A stretch of DNA of 14,490 bases from JBEKLJ01 sp050010255 (GTDB lineage Bacteria; Acidobacteriota; Terriglobia; Bryobacterales; Bryobacteraceae), in the NCBI GenBank assembly GCA_050010255.1, contig JBEKLJ010000121.1:1-14490 (forward strand), in the 5' to 3' direction. Shown here piece by piece: positions 1-7,881 of the stretch (within the stretch, counting starts at the first letter, position 1; each line of letters begins with the position of its first letter). The position numbers and the translations under genes were made by a program. The notes under the pieces are model-generated. The model ran no database searches. It had not been told where the DNA came from and worked only from the letters and a program-made list of their open reading frames with translations.

Positions 1-1
1 G

Positions 2-448
2 GCGGAGGTCGGATTCCAGTTCCCGGGCGCGGCCGAGCGCGTGCGCTTTCACGAGGCGCTACGTGGACTGATCGACCTGCTGGTGACGGGTCTGGTGGAG
101 GGGACGCGCCAAACGGTCGCGGAGGCCGGCGCGGCCACGCTCGAGGACGTGCGCCGGCATCCGGTGCGCCTGGCGCGCCTGACCCCTGTGGCGGAGGCGA
201 CCGGCGCCGCGCTCAGGCAGTTCCTCCGCCACCACGTCTACTTCTCCGAGCCGCTGGTGGAGGAGCGCCGGCGGGTGGCGGCCATGATGGCCGAGCTGTT
301 CCGGTTCTTCCTCGGCCACCCGGACCGCCTCCCGGAGTCCTACCGGGAGGAGACGCGCAGCGAGCCGCTTCACCGCGTGGTGTGCGACTACATCGCGGGC
401 ATGACCGACGGCTTCTTCCGCCGGACCTACGAGCAGATGTTTCGGTAG
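2..448 (+). CDS. dgt: dGTP triphosphohydrolase (HD superfamily), C-terminal part
   Basis: Deoxyguanosinetriphosphate triphosphohydrolases split dGTP into deoxyguanosine and triphosphate in the cytoplasm and help control dNTP pools. Only the last 148 residues are in the window. The frame is open to the left edge, and the GTG at 41 is internal because in-frame residues upstream (AEVGFQFPGAAER) continue the same helix. What is visible is the C-terminal helical region of the family: the RFHEALRGLIDLLVTGLVE helix, the FLRHHVYFSEPLVEERR segment, the LPESYREE turn, and the diagnostic VCDYIAGMTDGFF near the end. The catalytic HD motif lies upstream, outside the window. The family call comes from the C-terminal segments only, but the DYIAGMTD block is quite specific. 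A GC-rich hairpin follows the stop. Confidence 0.85.
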   Translation, partial: AEVGFQFPGAAERVRFHEALRGLIDLLVTGLVEGTRQTVAEAGAATLEDVRRHPVRLARLTPVAEATGAALRQFLRHHVYFSEPLVEERRRVAAMMAELFRFFLGHPDRLPESYREETRSEPLHRVVCDYIAGMTDGFFRRTYEQMFR

Positions 449-470
449 GCCCGGCGGCGGCCGCCCGGGC
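449..470 (+). terminator. Possible terminator hairpin after dgt
   Basis: Directly after the stop codon, GCCCGG (449-454) can pair with CCGGGC (465-470) around a 10-base loop that is itself a GC-rich palindrome. No T-run follows, so it is not a canonical intrinsic terminator. It could still slow polymerase or protect the 3' end. Confidence 0.3.
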
Positions 471-548
471 TAGTCCCGCAGCCGGTCGACGGCACACCCG
501 CGTGCGATGATGGGAAAGAGGCGCGCCGCTTTGCCTCTCACTTCTCTC

Positions 549-1187
549 ATGGCCTGCAAAATCTGCAACCTCCGCCGGCCCCGGCGCTCCTGCCCCGGTG
601 TGGGCGGCGAGATCTGCTCGGTATGCTGCGGAACCGAGCGCGAAGTCACGGTGAGCTGCCCGCTGGATTGCGCCTATCTGCGCGAGGCCCGCACCCATGA
701 GAAACCCCCGCGGGTAGACCCCCAGCAGATCCCGAACCTCGATATCGAGGTCAGCGACTCTTTCCTCCGCGAGCGCGAGGCGCTGGTGGCCTTCCTGATG
801 CAGGCCGTCGCCGAGGCCGGGCTGAGGACGCCGAAGGCGGTCGATTACGACTTGCGGGCCGCGCTCGACGCCCTGGTTCGCACCTGCCGCACCCGCGAGA
901 CCGGCCTGTATTACGAGACCCGTCCCGACAACCTCCTCGCGGCCGCCGTCCTCGACCGCATCCAGAAGAGCCTCGAGGAGTTTCGGAAGGCAGCCGCGAA
1001 GCGTCACGGGATCGAGGTGACGCGCGACGCCGACGTCCTGGGCGTGCTGGTCTTCCTGCAGCGGATCGAGTACCAGATCAACAACGGCCGCCAGCGCGGC
1101 CGGGCGTTCCTGGACTTCCTTCGGAGCCAGGTGGAAAGCGCTCCGGGGCCGCAGACCCAGCCCGGGTCTTCGCTGGTGTTGCCTTGA
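549..1187 (+). CDS. Cysteine-rich conserved hypothetical protein (putative zinc-binding N-terminus)
   Basis: I can assign no function. With the ATG at 549 the protein has 212 residues and opens MACKICNLRRPRRSCPG. In-frame ATGs at 507 and 510 would add 14 or 13 residues of unlikely composition ahead of this block, so 549 is preferred; neither choice has a convincing ribosome binding site. Eight cysteines fall in the first 41 residues: C3-x2-C6, C15, C23-x2-C26-C27 and C37-x3-C41. This is enough to bind two metal ions, and it resembles a short double zinc ribbon. The rest (about 55-200) looks entirely helical, with charged amphipathic stretches and no membrane segment or signal peptide, so the protein is probably cytoplasmic. 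I recall similar CCGTEREVTV-type proteins mainly from Acidobacteriota, but could not check. It sits between dgt and a CBS protein without obvious coupling to either. Confidence 0.75.
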   Translation: MACKICNLRRPRRSCPGVGGEICSVCCGTEREVTVSCPLDCAYLREARTHEKPPRVDPQQIPNLDIEVSDSFLREREALVAFLMQAVAEAGLRTPKAVDYDLRAALDALVRTCRTRETGLYYETRPDNLLAAAVLDRIQKSLEEFRKAAAKRHGIEVTRDADVLGVLVFLQRIEYQINNGRQRGRAFLDFLRSQVESAPGPQTQPGSSLVLP

Positions 1188-1236
1188 GGATGCAGCCCAT
1201 TCCAGCTCAGCGGACCCGACATTGGCTGTCGGCGGC

Positions 1237-1265
1237 TTGAGCCACATCCGGCGGCGTGTTACTGT
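1237..1265 (+). promoter_or_regulatory. Candidate promoter of the CBS-domain gene
   Basis: TTGAGC (1237-1242), a 17-base spacer and TACTGT (1260-1265) fit a sigma-70 layout, and TG at 1257-1258 gives an extended -10 (TGTTACTGT). Predicted transcription would start near 1272, 17 bases before the ATG at 1289. Hexamer matches are only moderate. Confidence 0.4.
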
Positions 1266-1288
1266 AGCGGCGTTAGGGGGCGGGTTGC

Positions 1289-1714
1289 ATGCCTTCACTC
1301 AAGGACATTCTCCGGGCGCGCACTCTGGAAGCGGCGGAGGTCGGTCAGACCGTGGCCGAAGTCGCCCGGCGCATGGCTGAGCGCAACATCGGCGCGATTG
1401 TGGTGCTGGAAAAGGGCGAGCTGCGCGGCATCTTCAGCGAACGCGACCTGATGAAGCGCATCGTGGTTCAGCGGCTCGACCCGGAGGCGACCCGCGTCGA
1501 GGCCGTGATGTCGACCGAATTGAGCACGGCGGACGAGTCGGCCACGGTCGAAGAGGCGATGGAGTTGATGCGGCGCCGCGGCTGCCGTCACTTGCCGGTG
1601 ATGCGCTCCGGCGGCGTCATCGGCTTCATCTCGATGCGCGACCTGATGCTTTGCGAGCTGGAGCGGAAGACCGAGGAGATCGCGCACATGCGGAGCTACA
1701 TCCAGGGCGCTTGA
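1289..1714 (+). CDS. Two-CBS-domain protein
   Basis: This 141-residue protein is made almost entirely of a tandem CBS pair (Bateman module), a fold that usually senses adenosine nucleotides such as AMP, ATP or S-adenosylmethionine. CBS1 spans roughly residues 8-62 (VGQTVAEVARRMAERNIGAIVV, then GIFSERDLMKR); CBS2 spans about 70-125 (VMSTELSTADESATVEEAM, then GFISMRDLM). The SERD and SMRD motifs with the Asp that normally contacts ribose are intact. A short charged helix, ELERKTEEIAHMRSYI, ends the protein and could mediate dimer contacts. AGGGGG at 1275-1280 is a good ribosome binding site 8 bases before the ATG. No catalytic domain is fused, so its target cannot be read from the sequence. Its upstream promoter and downstream hairpin suggest a single-gene transcript. 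Confidence 0.9.
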   Translation: MPSLKDILRARTLEAAEVGQTVAEVARRMAERNIGAIVVLEKGELRGIFSERDLMKRIVVQRLDPEATRVEAVMSTELSTADESATVEEAMELMRRRGCRHLPVMRSGGVIGFISMRDLMLCELERKTEEIAHMRSYIQGA

Positions 1715-1715
1715 A

Positions 1716-1730
1716 GCGCGCCTGGCGCGC
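1716..1730 (+). terminator. Hairpin just after the CBS gene
   Basis: GCGCGC (1716-1721), loop CTG and GCGCGC (1725-1730) form a 6-bp GC-only stem one base after the TGA stop. No T-tract follows. It lies between convergent genes and could act in both directions, but the evidence is structural only. Confidence 0.35.
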
Positions 1731-1771
1731 CGCTGTGCTGCAAGATCCCTCTGTTGCGGGGCCGCCGCCGG

Positions 1772-2701
1772 CTACCGCGCCGGCCGCGCCTCGACCCGCT
1801 CGTACATCTCCCGGGTCTGGGCCAGCTCGGCGAACCGCAGGCCAGGCAGGCAGGCCGAGGCCGTGCCCGCCGCCACGCCCCAGCGCAGTGCGTCGGTGAA
1901 GTCGCTGCCCTGGGTCATGGCCCAGGTGAAGGCAGCCGCCAGCGCATCGCCCGAGCCGATGGGGCAAACGGCCTCGATCCGGGGGGGAACCACCTCGATC
2001 ATCCCCTTGGCCGTGGCGCCCACGGCGCCGCGGCTGCCCAACGACAGGATCACCGATTGTGCGCCCAGACCGAGAATCCGCGTCGCCGCCTCCAAGAAGT
2101 GGTTGCGCGTGATCAGCGCCGTGTCGAGCAGCCGCTCGGCCTCCTGCTGGTTCGGCGCCACCACGGTGGGGCCGGCCTCCACGCCCTCCAGCAAAGCCGC
2201 GCCATCGGTGTCCACCAGCGTCTTCACCCCGCGCTCGTGCGCCAGCCGGATCAGCTTCGGAACGAAGCCGGAGGGTACGCCCGGCGGAATGCTGCCGCAG
2301 AGCATCAACCAGTCCGCTTCGGCGAGCCGCTTCACGACCGCGGCCTCGATCCGCGCCAGCTCCTCGCCGCTCAGGTTCGGCCCGGGGTGGTTCAGCTTGA
2401 CCGTCAGGCCCTGGCGGTCGGTGATGGTGAGGTTCGTGCGGATCTCGTTCCGGATCTCGACGAGCTCGGCCGGAAAGCCGCAGGCGCCCACCAGCGCCCG
2501 AAAACGCTGGCCGGACTCACCGCCGCAGGGCGCAATCGCGAGGGTCTTGCCGCCGAAGCTGTGAATCACGCAGGATGCGTTGATGCCGCGCCCGCCGGCC
2601 GACTCATGGGTTGCCAGAATGTAAGCGCGGTCCTCGAACACCAGGCGCTCGGCGGTCACGTTGTGGTCGATCGCCGGGTTGACTGTCAGAGTCAGGATCA
2701 A
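1772..2701 (-). CDS. PfkB-family sugar kinase, 1-phosphofructokinase/hexose-phosphate subgroup
   Basis: A 309-residue ribokinase-fold kinase, normal for the FruK/LacC/PfkB subgroup, which phosphorylates fructose-1-phosphate, fructose-6-phosphate or tagatose-6-phosphate with ATP. The N-terminus MILTLTVNPAIDHNV is the canonical subgroup opening and fixes the start at the TTG at 2701; no better in-frame start exists upstream. Visible motifs are GGRGINAS at 36-43 (substrate-side PfkB signature 1), KLNHPGPNLS at 102-111, CGSIPPGVP at 135-143 and GSGDALAAAF at 249-258, where Asp252 is the expected catalytic base; the usual sequence there is GAGD. Which hexose phosphate it uses cannot be decided. 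No PTS gene is adjacent, so a fructose-PTS role is not supported by context. It is divergent from the EamA transporter and convergent with the CBS gene. The start has no normally spaced ribosome binding site (see the promoter entry). Confidence 0.88.
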   Translation of the reverse strand: MILTLTVNPAIDHNVTAERLVFEDRAYILATHESAGGRGINASCVIHSFGGKTLAIAPCGGESGQRFRALVGACGFPAELVEIRNEIRTNLTITDRQGLTVKLNHPGPNLSGEELARIEAAVVKRLAEADWLMLCGSIPPGVPSGFVPKLIRLAHERGVKTLVDTDGAALLEGVEAGPTVVAPNQQEAERLLDTALITRNHFLEAATRILGLGAQSVILSLGSRGAVGATAKGMIEVVPPRIEAVCPIGSGDALAAAFTWAMTQGSDFTDALRWGVAAGTASACLPGLRFAELAQTREMYERVEARPAR

Positions 2702-2707
2702 GCCTTC

Positions 2708-2713
2708 ATTATC
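2708..2713 (-). promoter_or_regulatory. Candidate -10 element of the PfkB kinase, possibly leaderless
   Basis: On the minus strand GATAAT (2713 to 2708) is followed by GAAGGC and then the TTG start at 2701. The hexamer ends only 6 bases before the start codon, the spacing expected for a leaderless mRNA. The GAAGG is too close to the TTG (1 base) to act as a Shine-Dalgarno for it. Confidence 0.4.
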
Positions 2714-2780
2714 GCGCGCCGCGGCAGGTTGCTGGTGAGAAATGCGGGCTGGCGGGAAACCGTGCCTCCGTACTCGCGGA

Positions 2781-2789
2781 TGTTACGCT
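2781..2789 (+). promoter_or_regulatory. Candidate extended -10 of the EamA gene, possibly leaderless
   Basis: TGTTACGCT is an extended -10 pattern (TGnTAnnnT). It is followed by GAAGGA and an in-frame TTG at 2796, mirroring the arrangement in front of the divergent kinase gene. If used, transcription would begin at or just before the TTG. Confidence 0.4.
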
Positions 2790-2795
2790 GAAGGA

Positions 2796-3749
2796 TTGTC
2801 GGAACCCTCCGCACTAGTCTCGCCGGGCGCTCTGGTTCCGCGCCCGCGAGGCGCCCGGGCCTATGCGGCGCTGGCCGCGGTGTGTTTCTTCTGGGGCACT
2901 ACCTACCTTGGCATCCGGATGGCGCTGGAGTCCTTCCCGCCCATCACGCTGGTCGCTATCCGCTTCACGGTGTCCGGCTCGGTCCTGCTGTTGGCGGTAC
3001 TTTTGGCCGGCGCCCGCATGCCGCGGGGCCGCGAGCTATGGACCACCGCGGTCACCGGAGTCCTGCTGCTGGGTGGCGGCAACGCCTGCCTGGTCTTCGC
3101 CGAGGTTTGGATCCCCAGCGGGCTGGCCGCCCTCATCATCACCATTGCGCCCTTCTGGATGGTCGGCATCGAGGCCTGGATGCCCGGCGGCGAACGCCTC
3201 CGCAAGGCCACCGTTCTGGGGATGCTCGTGGGCTGCGCCGGCGCCGCCCTGCTGATCTCCGCGGACCTCGGCAGCCAGAGCCTCGGCGCGGGCCTGGTGC
3301 GGGGCTTCCTGATCATCCAGCTCGGCAACCTCTGCTGGGGGTTCGGCTCGGTCTATTNNNNNNNNNNNNNNTATTACCGGCGGCAGCAGACCCGGGCGCA
3401 CCCCATCGTCACCGGCGCCGTCCAGCAGCTTGCCGCGGGTCTGGTTTTCATCCCCCTCGCCCTGCTGATCCCCCAGCAGCCGATGCACCCCACCTTCCGC
3501 GGGGTGACGGCCATCTGCTACCTGATCGTGTTCGGCTCGATCGTCGGCTACAGCGCCTACATTTACGCACTCAGCCACCTGTCGGTGGCCGTGGTCTCGA
3601 TCTACTCCTACGTGAACCCGGTGGTGGCGGTGTTTCTGGGCTGGCTGTTCTACCGCGAGCCGTTCGGGCTGAGGGAGGCCACAGCCATGGTGATCATCCT
3701 GGTGGGCGTCGCCATCGTGAAGCGGTACAGCCCGGAGGGGGCCCACTGA
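2796..3749 (+). CDS. EamA/DMT-superfamily transporter (interrupted by an N gap)
   Basis: An inner-membrane transporter of the drug/metabolite superfamily with two EamA repeats and about ten membrane helices. Such proteins usually export amino acids or other small metabolites; the substrate is not predictable. Repeat 1 opens with ALAAVCFFWGTTYLGIRMAL, and ITLVAIRFTVSGSVLLLAV follows. Repeat 2 carries the classic SIVGYSAYIYALSHLSV and SIYSYVNPVVAVFLGWL segments and ends in a basic tail. Fourteen Ns (3358-3371) fall in the loop after GFGSVY, near the start of repeat 2; the frame is the same on both sides. The start is uncertain. I chose TTG 2796, which leaves about 23 residues before helix 1. 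ATG 2742 is in frame with a weak GGTGAG upstream, but it would place the promoter-like TGTTACGCT inside the gene. Confidence 0.85.
   Translation: MSEPSALVSPGALVPRPRGARAYAALAAVCFFWGTTYLGIRMALESFPPITLVAIRFTVSGSVLLLAVLLAGARMPRGRELWTTAVTGVLLLGGGNACLVFAEVWIPSGLAALIITIAPFWMVGIEAWMPGGERLRKATVLGMLVGCAGAALLISADLGSQSLGAGLVRGFLIIQLGNLCWGFGSVYXXXXXYYRRQQTRAHPIVTGAVQQLAAGLVFIPLALLIPQQPMHPTFRGVTAICYLIVFGSIVGYSAYIYALSHLSVAVVSIYSYVNPVVAVFLGWLFYREPFGLREATAMVIILVGVAIVKRYSPEGAH
3358..3371. other. Assembly gap (14 Ns)
   Basis: The Ns are flanked by TATT on both sides (GTCTATT before, TATTACC after). Overlapping those four bases would give GTC-TAT-TAC-CGG, still in frame with the transporter and with roughly the residue spacing usual for this family. 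Confidence 0.95.
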
Positions 3750-4027
3750 GGCCGCTCGGCTCAGGAGAGGTTCACGGTCGAGCAGGATCTGGCCAGGGCC
3801 GCCGAGCCGGTCCGGATGGCGCTGAGAGAAACCGCAAAAAAACTGAATGGTTGGTTCAGTATCGCTTAGCGAATGCCGGCTGAGCGCGGTGCTATCCTGT
3901 TGGATCTTGGCAGGCGGCGCCGCCGGCGCCGCCCGGCAAACACCTCCCCTCCCGAGAGGTTCGATTCGCGGCGGAATACGGGGGGCGGGTTGTGCTGAGT
4001 TGTCTTACTGAGCAAAGAGGCAATCAT
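3750..4027. other. Intergenic region upstream of gnd with two inverted repeats and a candidate extended -10
   Basis: Three signals are visible. ACTGAA (3842-3847) and TTCAGT (3855-3860) form an inverted repeat around TGGTTGG, preceded by a run of seven As; it could be an operator or a small hairpin. TGCTATCCT (3890-3898) matches an extended -10 and would start transcription near 3905, with no good -35. GGCGGCGCC (3913-3921) and GGCGCCGCC (3925-3933) form a 9-bp stem with a 3-base loop, which would lie in the 5' leader of gnd. Confidence 0.35.
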
Positions 4028-5484
<1,457 letters not shown>

Positions 5485-5485
<1 letters not shown>

Positions 5486-5500
5486 GCGCTACTGGGCGCC
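5485..5500 (+). terminator. Hairpin at the end of gnd
   Basis: GGCGC (5485-5489) pairs with GCGCC (5496-5500) around TACTGG, starting on the last base of the gnd stop codon. No T-tract follows. If functional it would more likely attenuate or stabilise than fully terminate, because co-oriented genes continue 66 bases on. Confidence 0.25.
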
Positions 5501-5565
5501 TGCGGCGTAGTGCCGGCGCGTCCCAAGAGGACGAAACGTTCTAACGGAAGCTATTGGAGAGTTCA

Positions 5566-6648
5566 ATGCCCTACGGTCTCAATATCCGCCCGGAAGGCGC
5601 GCTGGACTTCGTGTCCGTCGGCGCGCTGGTGCACCGCCTGGACCCGGGAATCATCCCCTTTCGCAAGGCGAACGAGTGCCGGATTCATGTCAGCGGCGGC
5701 GAGTTCAACGTCGCCGCCAATTTGGCGGACTGCTTCCGCCTGCGGACCGGCGTCGCAACCGCCATGGTCGACTACCCCATCGGCGATCTGATCGCGGAGC
5801 GGGTCAGGGCCATGGGCGTCAAGCCTTTCTATAAGCGGTTCAAGCATAACGGCGTCAACGGGCCGAACATGGCCACGGTGTACAGCGACCGCGGCTGGGG
5901 TGCGCGCGCGCCGGTGGTGTTCTATAACCGCTCGAACGAGGCGGCCGCGCAACTCAAGGCGGGCGACTTCGACTGGGGCGCGATTTTCGCCGGCGGCGTG
6001 CGCTGGTTCCACAGCGGCGGGATCTTCGCGGCGCTCTCGGAGACGACGGGCGATGTGATCATAGAGGCCATGAAGGCGGCCAAGGCCGCCGGCGCGGTGG
6101 TCTCCTTTGACCTGAACTACCGCGCCAAGCTCTGGGACGTCTGGGGTGGCCACGGACGCGCGCTCGAGGTAATCGGGCGCATCGCCGAGAACGTGGACGT
6201 GCTGGTCGGCAACGAAGAGGACTTGCAGATGGGCCTCGGCATTACCGGCCCGGACGTCGCCAAGAAGTCCAAGCTCGACCCCAGCGTCTTCTTTGGGATG
6301 ATCGATCACGTGGTGAAGAAGTATCCCAAGGTCAAGGTGGTGGCGACGACTCTTCGCGAGGTGCACTCGACCAACCACCATAGCTGGAGCGCGGTAGCCT
6401 GGATCGATGGAGCGACGTACACCGCTCCCACCGCCGAGCTCGACGTCTACGATCGCGTCGGCGGTGGAGACGGGTTCGCATCCGGGTTCTTCTACGGCCT
6501 GCTCGCCGGCGAGGAGCCGGAGGAGGCTGTGAAGCTGGGCTGGGCGCACGGCGCGCTGTTGACCACCTTCCCGGGCGACACCACCATGGCGACCGTCGAG
6601 CAGGTGCGGGCTTTCGCACGGGGCGGCTCGGCCCGCATCCAGCGGTAA
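5566..6648 (+). CDS. kdgK: PfkB-family sugar-acid kinase, probably 2-keto-3-deoxygluconate kinase
   Basis: Predicted to phosphorylate 2-keto-3-deoxygluconate (KDG) to KDPG with ATP, feeding the Entner-Doudoroff aldolase step. The 360-residue protein is slightly longer than typical KDG kinases (about 310-340). PfkB landmarks are SGGEFNVAANLAD at 43-55 (signature 1), FDLNYRAKLW at 181-190, GNEEDL at 215-220 and RVGGGDGFASGFFYGL at 297-312, where Asp302 is the expected catalytic base. GGGD is common in this subgroup. The ATG at 5566 follows GGAGAG (5556-5561) at a good distance; a TTG at 5554 is in frame but overlaps that site. It lies 80 bases after gnd and 17 before the phosphatase gene, suggesting co-transcription. 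Related kinases for 5-dehydro-2-deoxygluconate or other keto-acid sugars share these motifs, so the exact substrate is inferred, partly from the gnd neighbour. Confidence 0.82.
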   Translation: MPYGLNIRPEGALDFVSVGALVHRLDPGIIPFRKANECRIHVSGGEFNVAANLADCFRLRTGVATAMVDYPIGDLIAERVRAMGVKPFYKRFKHNGVNGPNMATVYSDRGWGARAPVVFYNRSNEAAAQLKAGDFDWGAIFAGGVRWFHSGGIFAALSETTGDVIIEAMKAAKAAGAVVSFDLNYRAKLWDVWGGHGRALEVIGRIAENVDVLVGNEEDLQMGLGITGPDVAKKSKLDPSVFFGMIDHVVKKYPKVKVVATTLREVHSTNHHSWSAVAWIDGATYTAPTAELDVYDRVGGGDGFASGFFYGLLAGEEPEEAVKLGWAHGALLTTFPGDTTMATVEQVRAFARGGSARIQR

Positions 6649-6665
6649 GGAAGGCTGGGAGGAGA

Positions 6666-7211
6666 ATGAGCTTGGAAATTCAGCAACAAGCCGCTCGCGT
6701 GCGCCTCCTCCTCATGGACGTGGACGGCGTAATGACCGACGGCAAGCTCTACAACGTCCCCGGGCCCGACGGCCGGATGTGCGAGACCAAGGCCTTTACC
6801 AGCCAGGACGGCATCGCTCTCCAGTGGCTGAGCTGGAAGGGCATTCAGACCGGCGTCATCAGCGGCCGCGTCTCGCCGGCCACCGAGGAGCGCTGCCGCC
6901 AGTGCCACGTGGCCTACGTCTACCAGGGGCACATCGAGAAGATCCCCATCTTCGAGGAGATCTTGGCCCGCTCGGGCTTCGCGCCCGAACAGGTGGCCTT
7001 CATGGGCGACGATCTCACCGACGTCGTGATCATGCGGCGCGTCGGCTTGGCCATCGCCACGGCAAATGCGCGGCCCGAGGTGAAACGCTGCGCGCACCTG
7101 GTCACCGGGGCCGAGGGGGGGCAAGGGGCGGTGCGCGAAGTGTGCGAGCTTCTCCTGAAAGCGCAGGGACACTGGGAGGACCTGCTGCGGAAATACGAAG
7201 CCTATGACTGA
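6666..7211 (+). CDS. KdsC-like HAD-superfamily phosphatase (3-deoxy sugar-acid phosphatase family)
   Basis: A capless HAD phosphatase of 181 residues, the usual size of the KdsC/YrbI family, whose founding member removes phosphate from 3-deoxy-D-manno-octulosonate-8-phosphate (KDO-8-P). All four HAD motifs are intact: DVDGVMTDG at 18-26 (nucleophile Asp18, acid/base Asp20), SGR at 66-68, Lys92 in HIEKIPI, and GDDLTD at 114-119 for magnesium. The AFTSQDGIALQWLSWKGI segment is typical of the family. GGAGGAG lies directly before the ATG. It is 17 bases behind the KDG-type kinase and its 3' end overlaps the ACT gene. No KDO synthase, isomerase or cytidylyltransferase is nearby, so a lipopolysaccharide role is not supported by context. 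A phosphorylated 3-deoxy-2-keto sugar acid related to the kinase product is an alternative substrate (inference). Confidence 0.85.
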   Translation: MSLEIQQQAARVRLLLMDVDGVMTDGKLYNVPGPDGRMCETKAFTSQDGIALQWLSWKGIQTGVISGRVSPATEERCRQCHVAYVYQGHIEKIPIFEEILARSGFAPEQVAFMGDDLTDVVIMRRVGLAIATANARPEVKRCAHLVTGAEGGQGAVREVCELLLKAQGHWEDLLRKYEAYD

Positions 7212-7875
7212 GAACGTTGCCAGCGGCCGCATCGGCGTGCTCGTCCACGCCGAGCCGGGCCCGGGAGTCCTGCACCTGCTCACCGGTGTCATCGCCGCGC
7301 ACGGCGGCGACATCAGCCTGGTGGAGATCATCGAGAACCGCCCGCCCGAAGCCCGGATCTACTTCGAGATCGACCTGCCCGGCGCCGCCGCGGACCTCAC
7401 CGCGGACCTCGAGAAGCTGGCCGTAGTTCGCCAGCTCCTCCTCGTGAACACCTTCCAGAAGATTTACGGCAAGCGGATCATCATCATGGGCGGCGGCGCC
7501 CAGGTGGGCCAGGTGGCCATCGGGGCGATCTCCGAGGCCGACCGTCACAACATCCGCGGCGAGCACATCTCCGTGGACACGATTCCGCTGGTGGGCGAGC
7601 AGCCGCTAGCCGACGCCGTCCGCGCCGTGGCTCGCCTGCCGCGCGCCAAGGCGCTGGTGCTGGCCGGCTCGCTGATGGGAGGCGAGATCGAGCGGGCGGT
7701 CCGCGAGGTCCGCGCCCAGGGCCTGCTGGTGATCAGCCTCAATATGGCGGGAAGCGTTCCGGATGCCGCCGACTTCGTGGTGACCGACCCGGTCCAGGCC
7801 GGCGTCATGGCCGTCATGGCGGTGGCCGACACCGCCAAGTTCAACCCCGCCCGCCTGACGCGAAGGGTGTTCTGA
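7204..7875 (+). CDS. ACT-domain protein with conserved C-terminal domain of unknown function (DUF5612-like)
   Basis: Role unknown. In this 223-residue protein, residues about 9-88 form an ACT domain (GRIGVLVHAEPGPGVLHLLT, then AAHGGDISLVEII), a fold that normally binds amino acids or other small ligands for allosteric control. The second half starts with KRIIIMGGGAQVGQVAIGA at 90-108, a glycine-rich strand-turn-helix suggesting nucleotide or dinucleotide binding. LVLAGSLMGGEIERAV and LLVISLNMAGSVPDAADFVV follow, in an alternating alpha/beta pattern. I recall this ACT plus C-terminal arrangement as DUF5612, seen in some archaea and bacteria, but cannot verify it. The ATG overlaps the phosphatase stop by 8 bases, so translational coupling is likely and a shared pathway plausible. 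There is no DNA-binding motif or membrane segment. Only 6 bases separate its stop from the convergent anti-sigma gene. Confidence 0.8.
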   Translation: MTENVASGRIGVLVHAEPGPGVLHLLTGVIAAHGGDISLVEIIENRPPEARIYFEIDLPGAAADLTADLEKLAVVRQLLLVNTFQKIYGKRIIIMGGGAQVGQVAIGAISEADRHNIRGEHISVDTIPLVGEQPLADAVRAVARLPRAKALVLAGSLMGGEIERAVREVRAQGLLVISLNMAGSVPDAADFVVTDPVQAGVMAVMAVADTAKFNPARLTRRVF

Positions 7876-7881
7876 CCGCCG

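Noticed and set aside
213..1298. Long minus-strand open frame of 361 codons
   Set aside because: It is antisense to dgt and the cysteine-rich gene, and its composition is biased (Arg, Gly, Ala, His) like an out-of-frame shadow in GC-rich DNA.
3768..3869. Protein-like short stretch after the transporter stop (VEQDLARAAEPVRMAL, then RETAKKLNGWFSIA)
   Set aside because: It is in frame with the transporter beyond its TGA and looks helical, but it has no convincing start or ribosome binding site. It is too short to tell from chance; stop readthrough seems unlikely.
6460..6500. GGGD in place of GAGD in the KDG-type kinase as a sign of lost activity
   Set aside because: GGGD with the catalytic Asp kept is common among 2-keto-3-deoxygluconate-type PfkB kinases.
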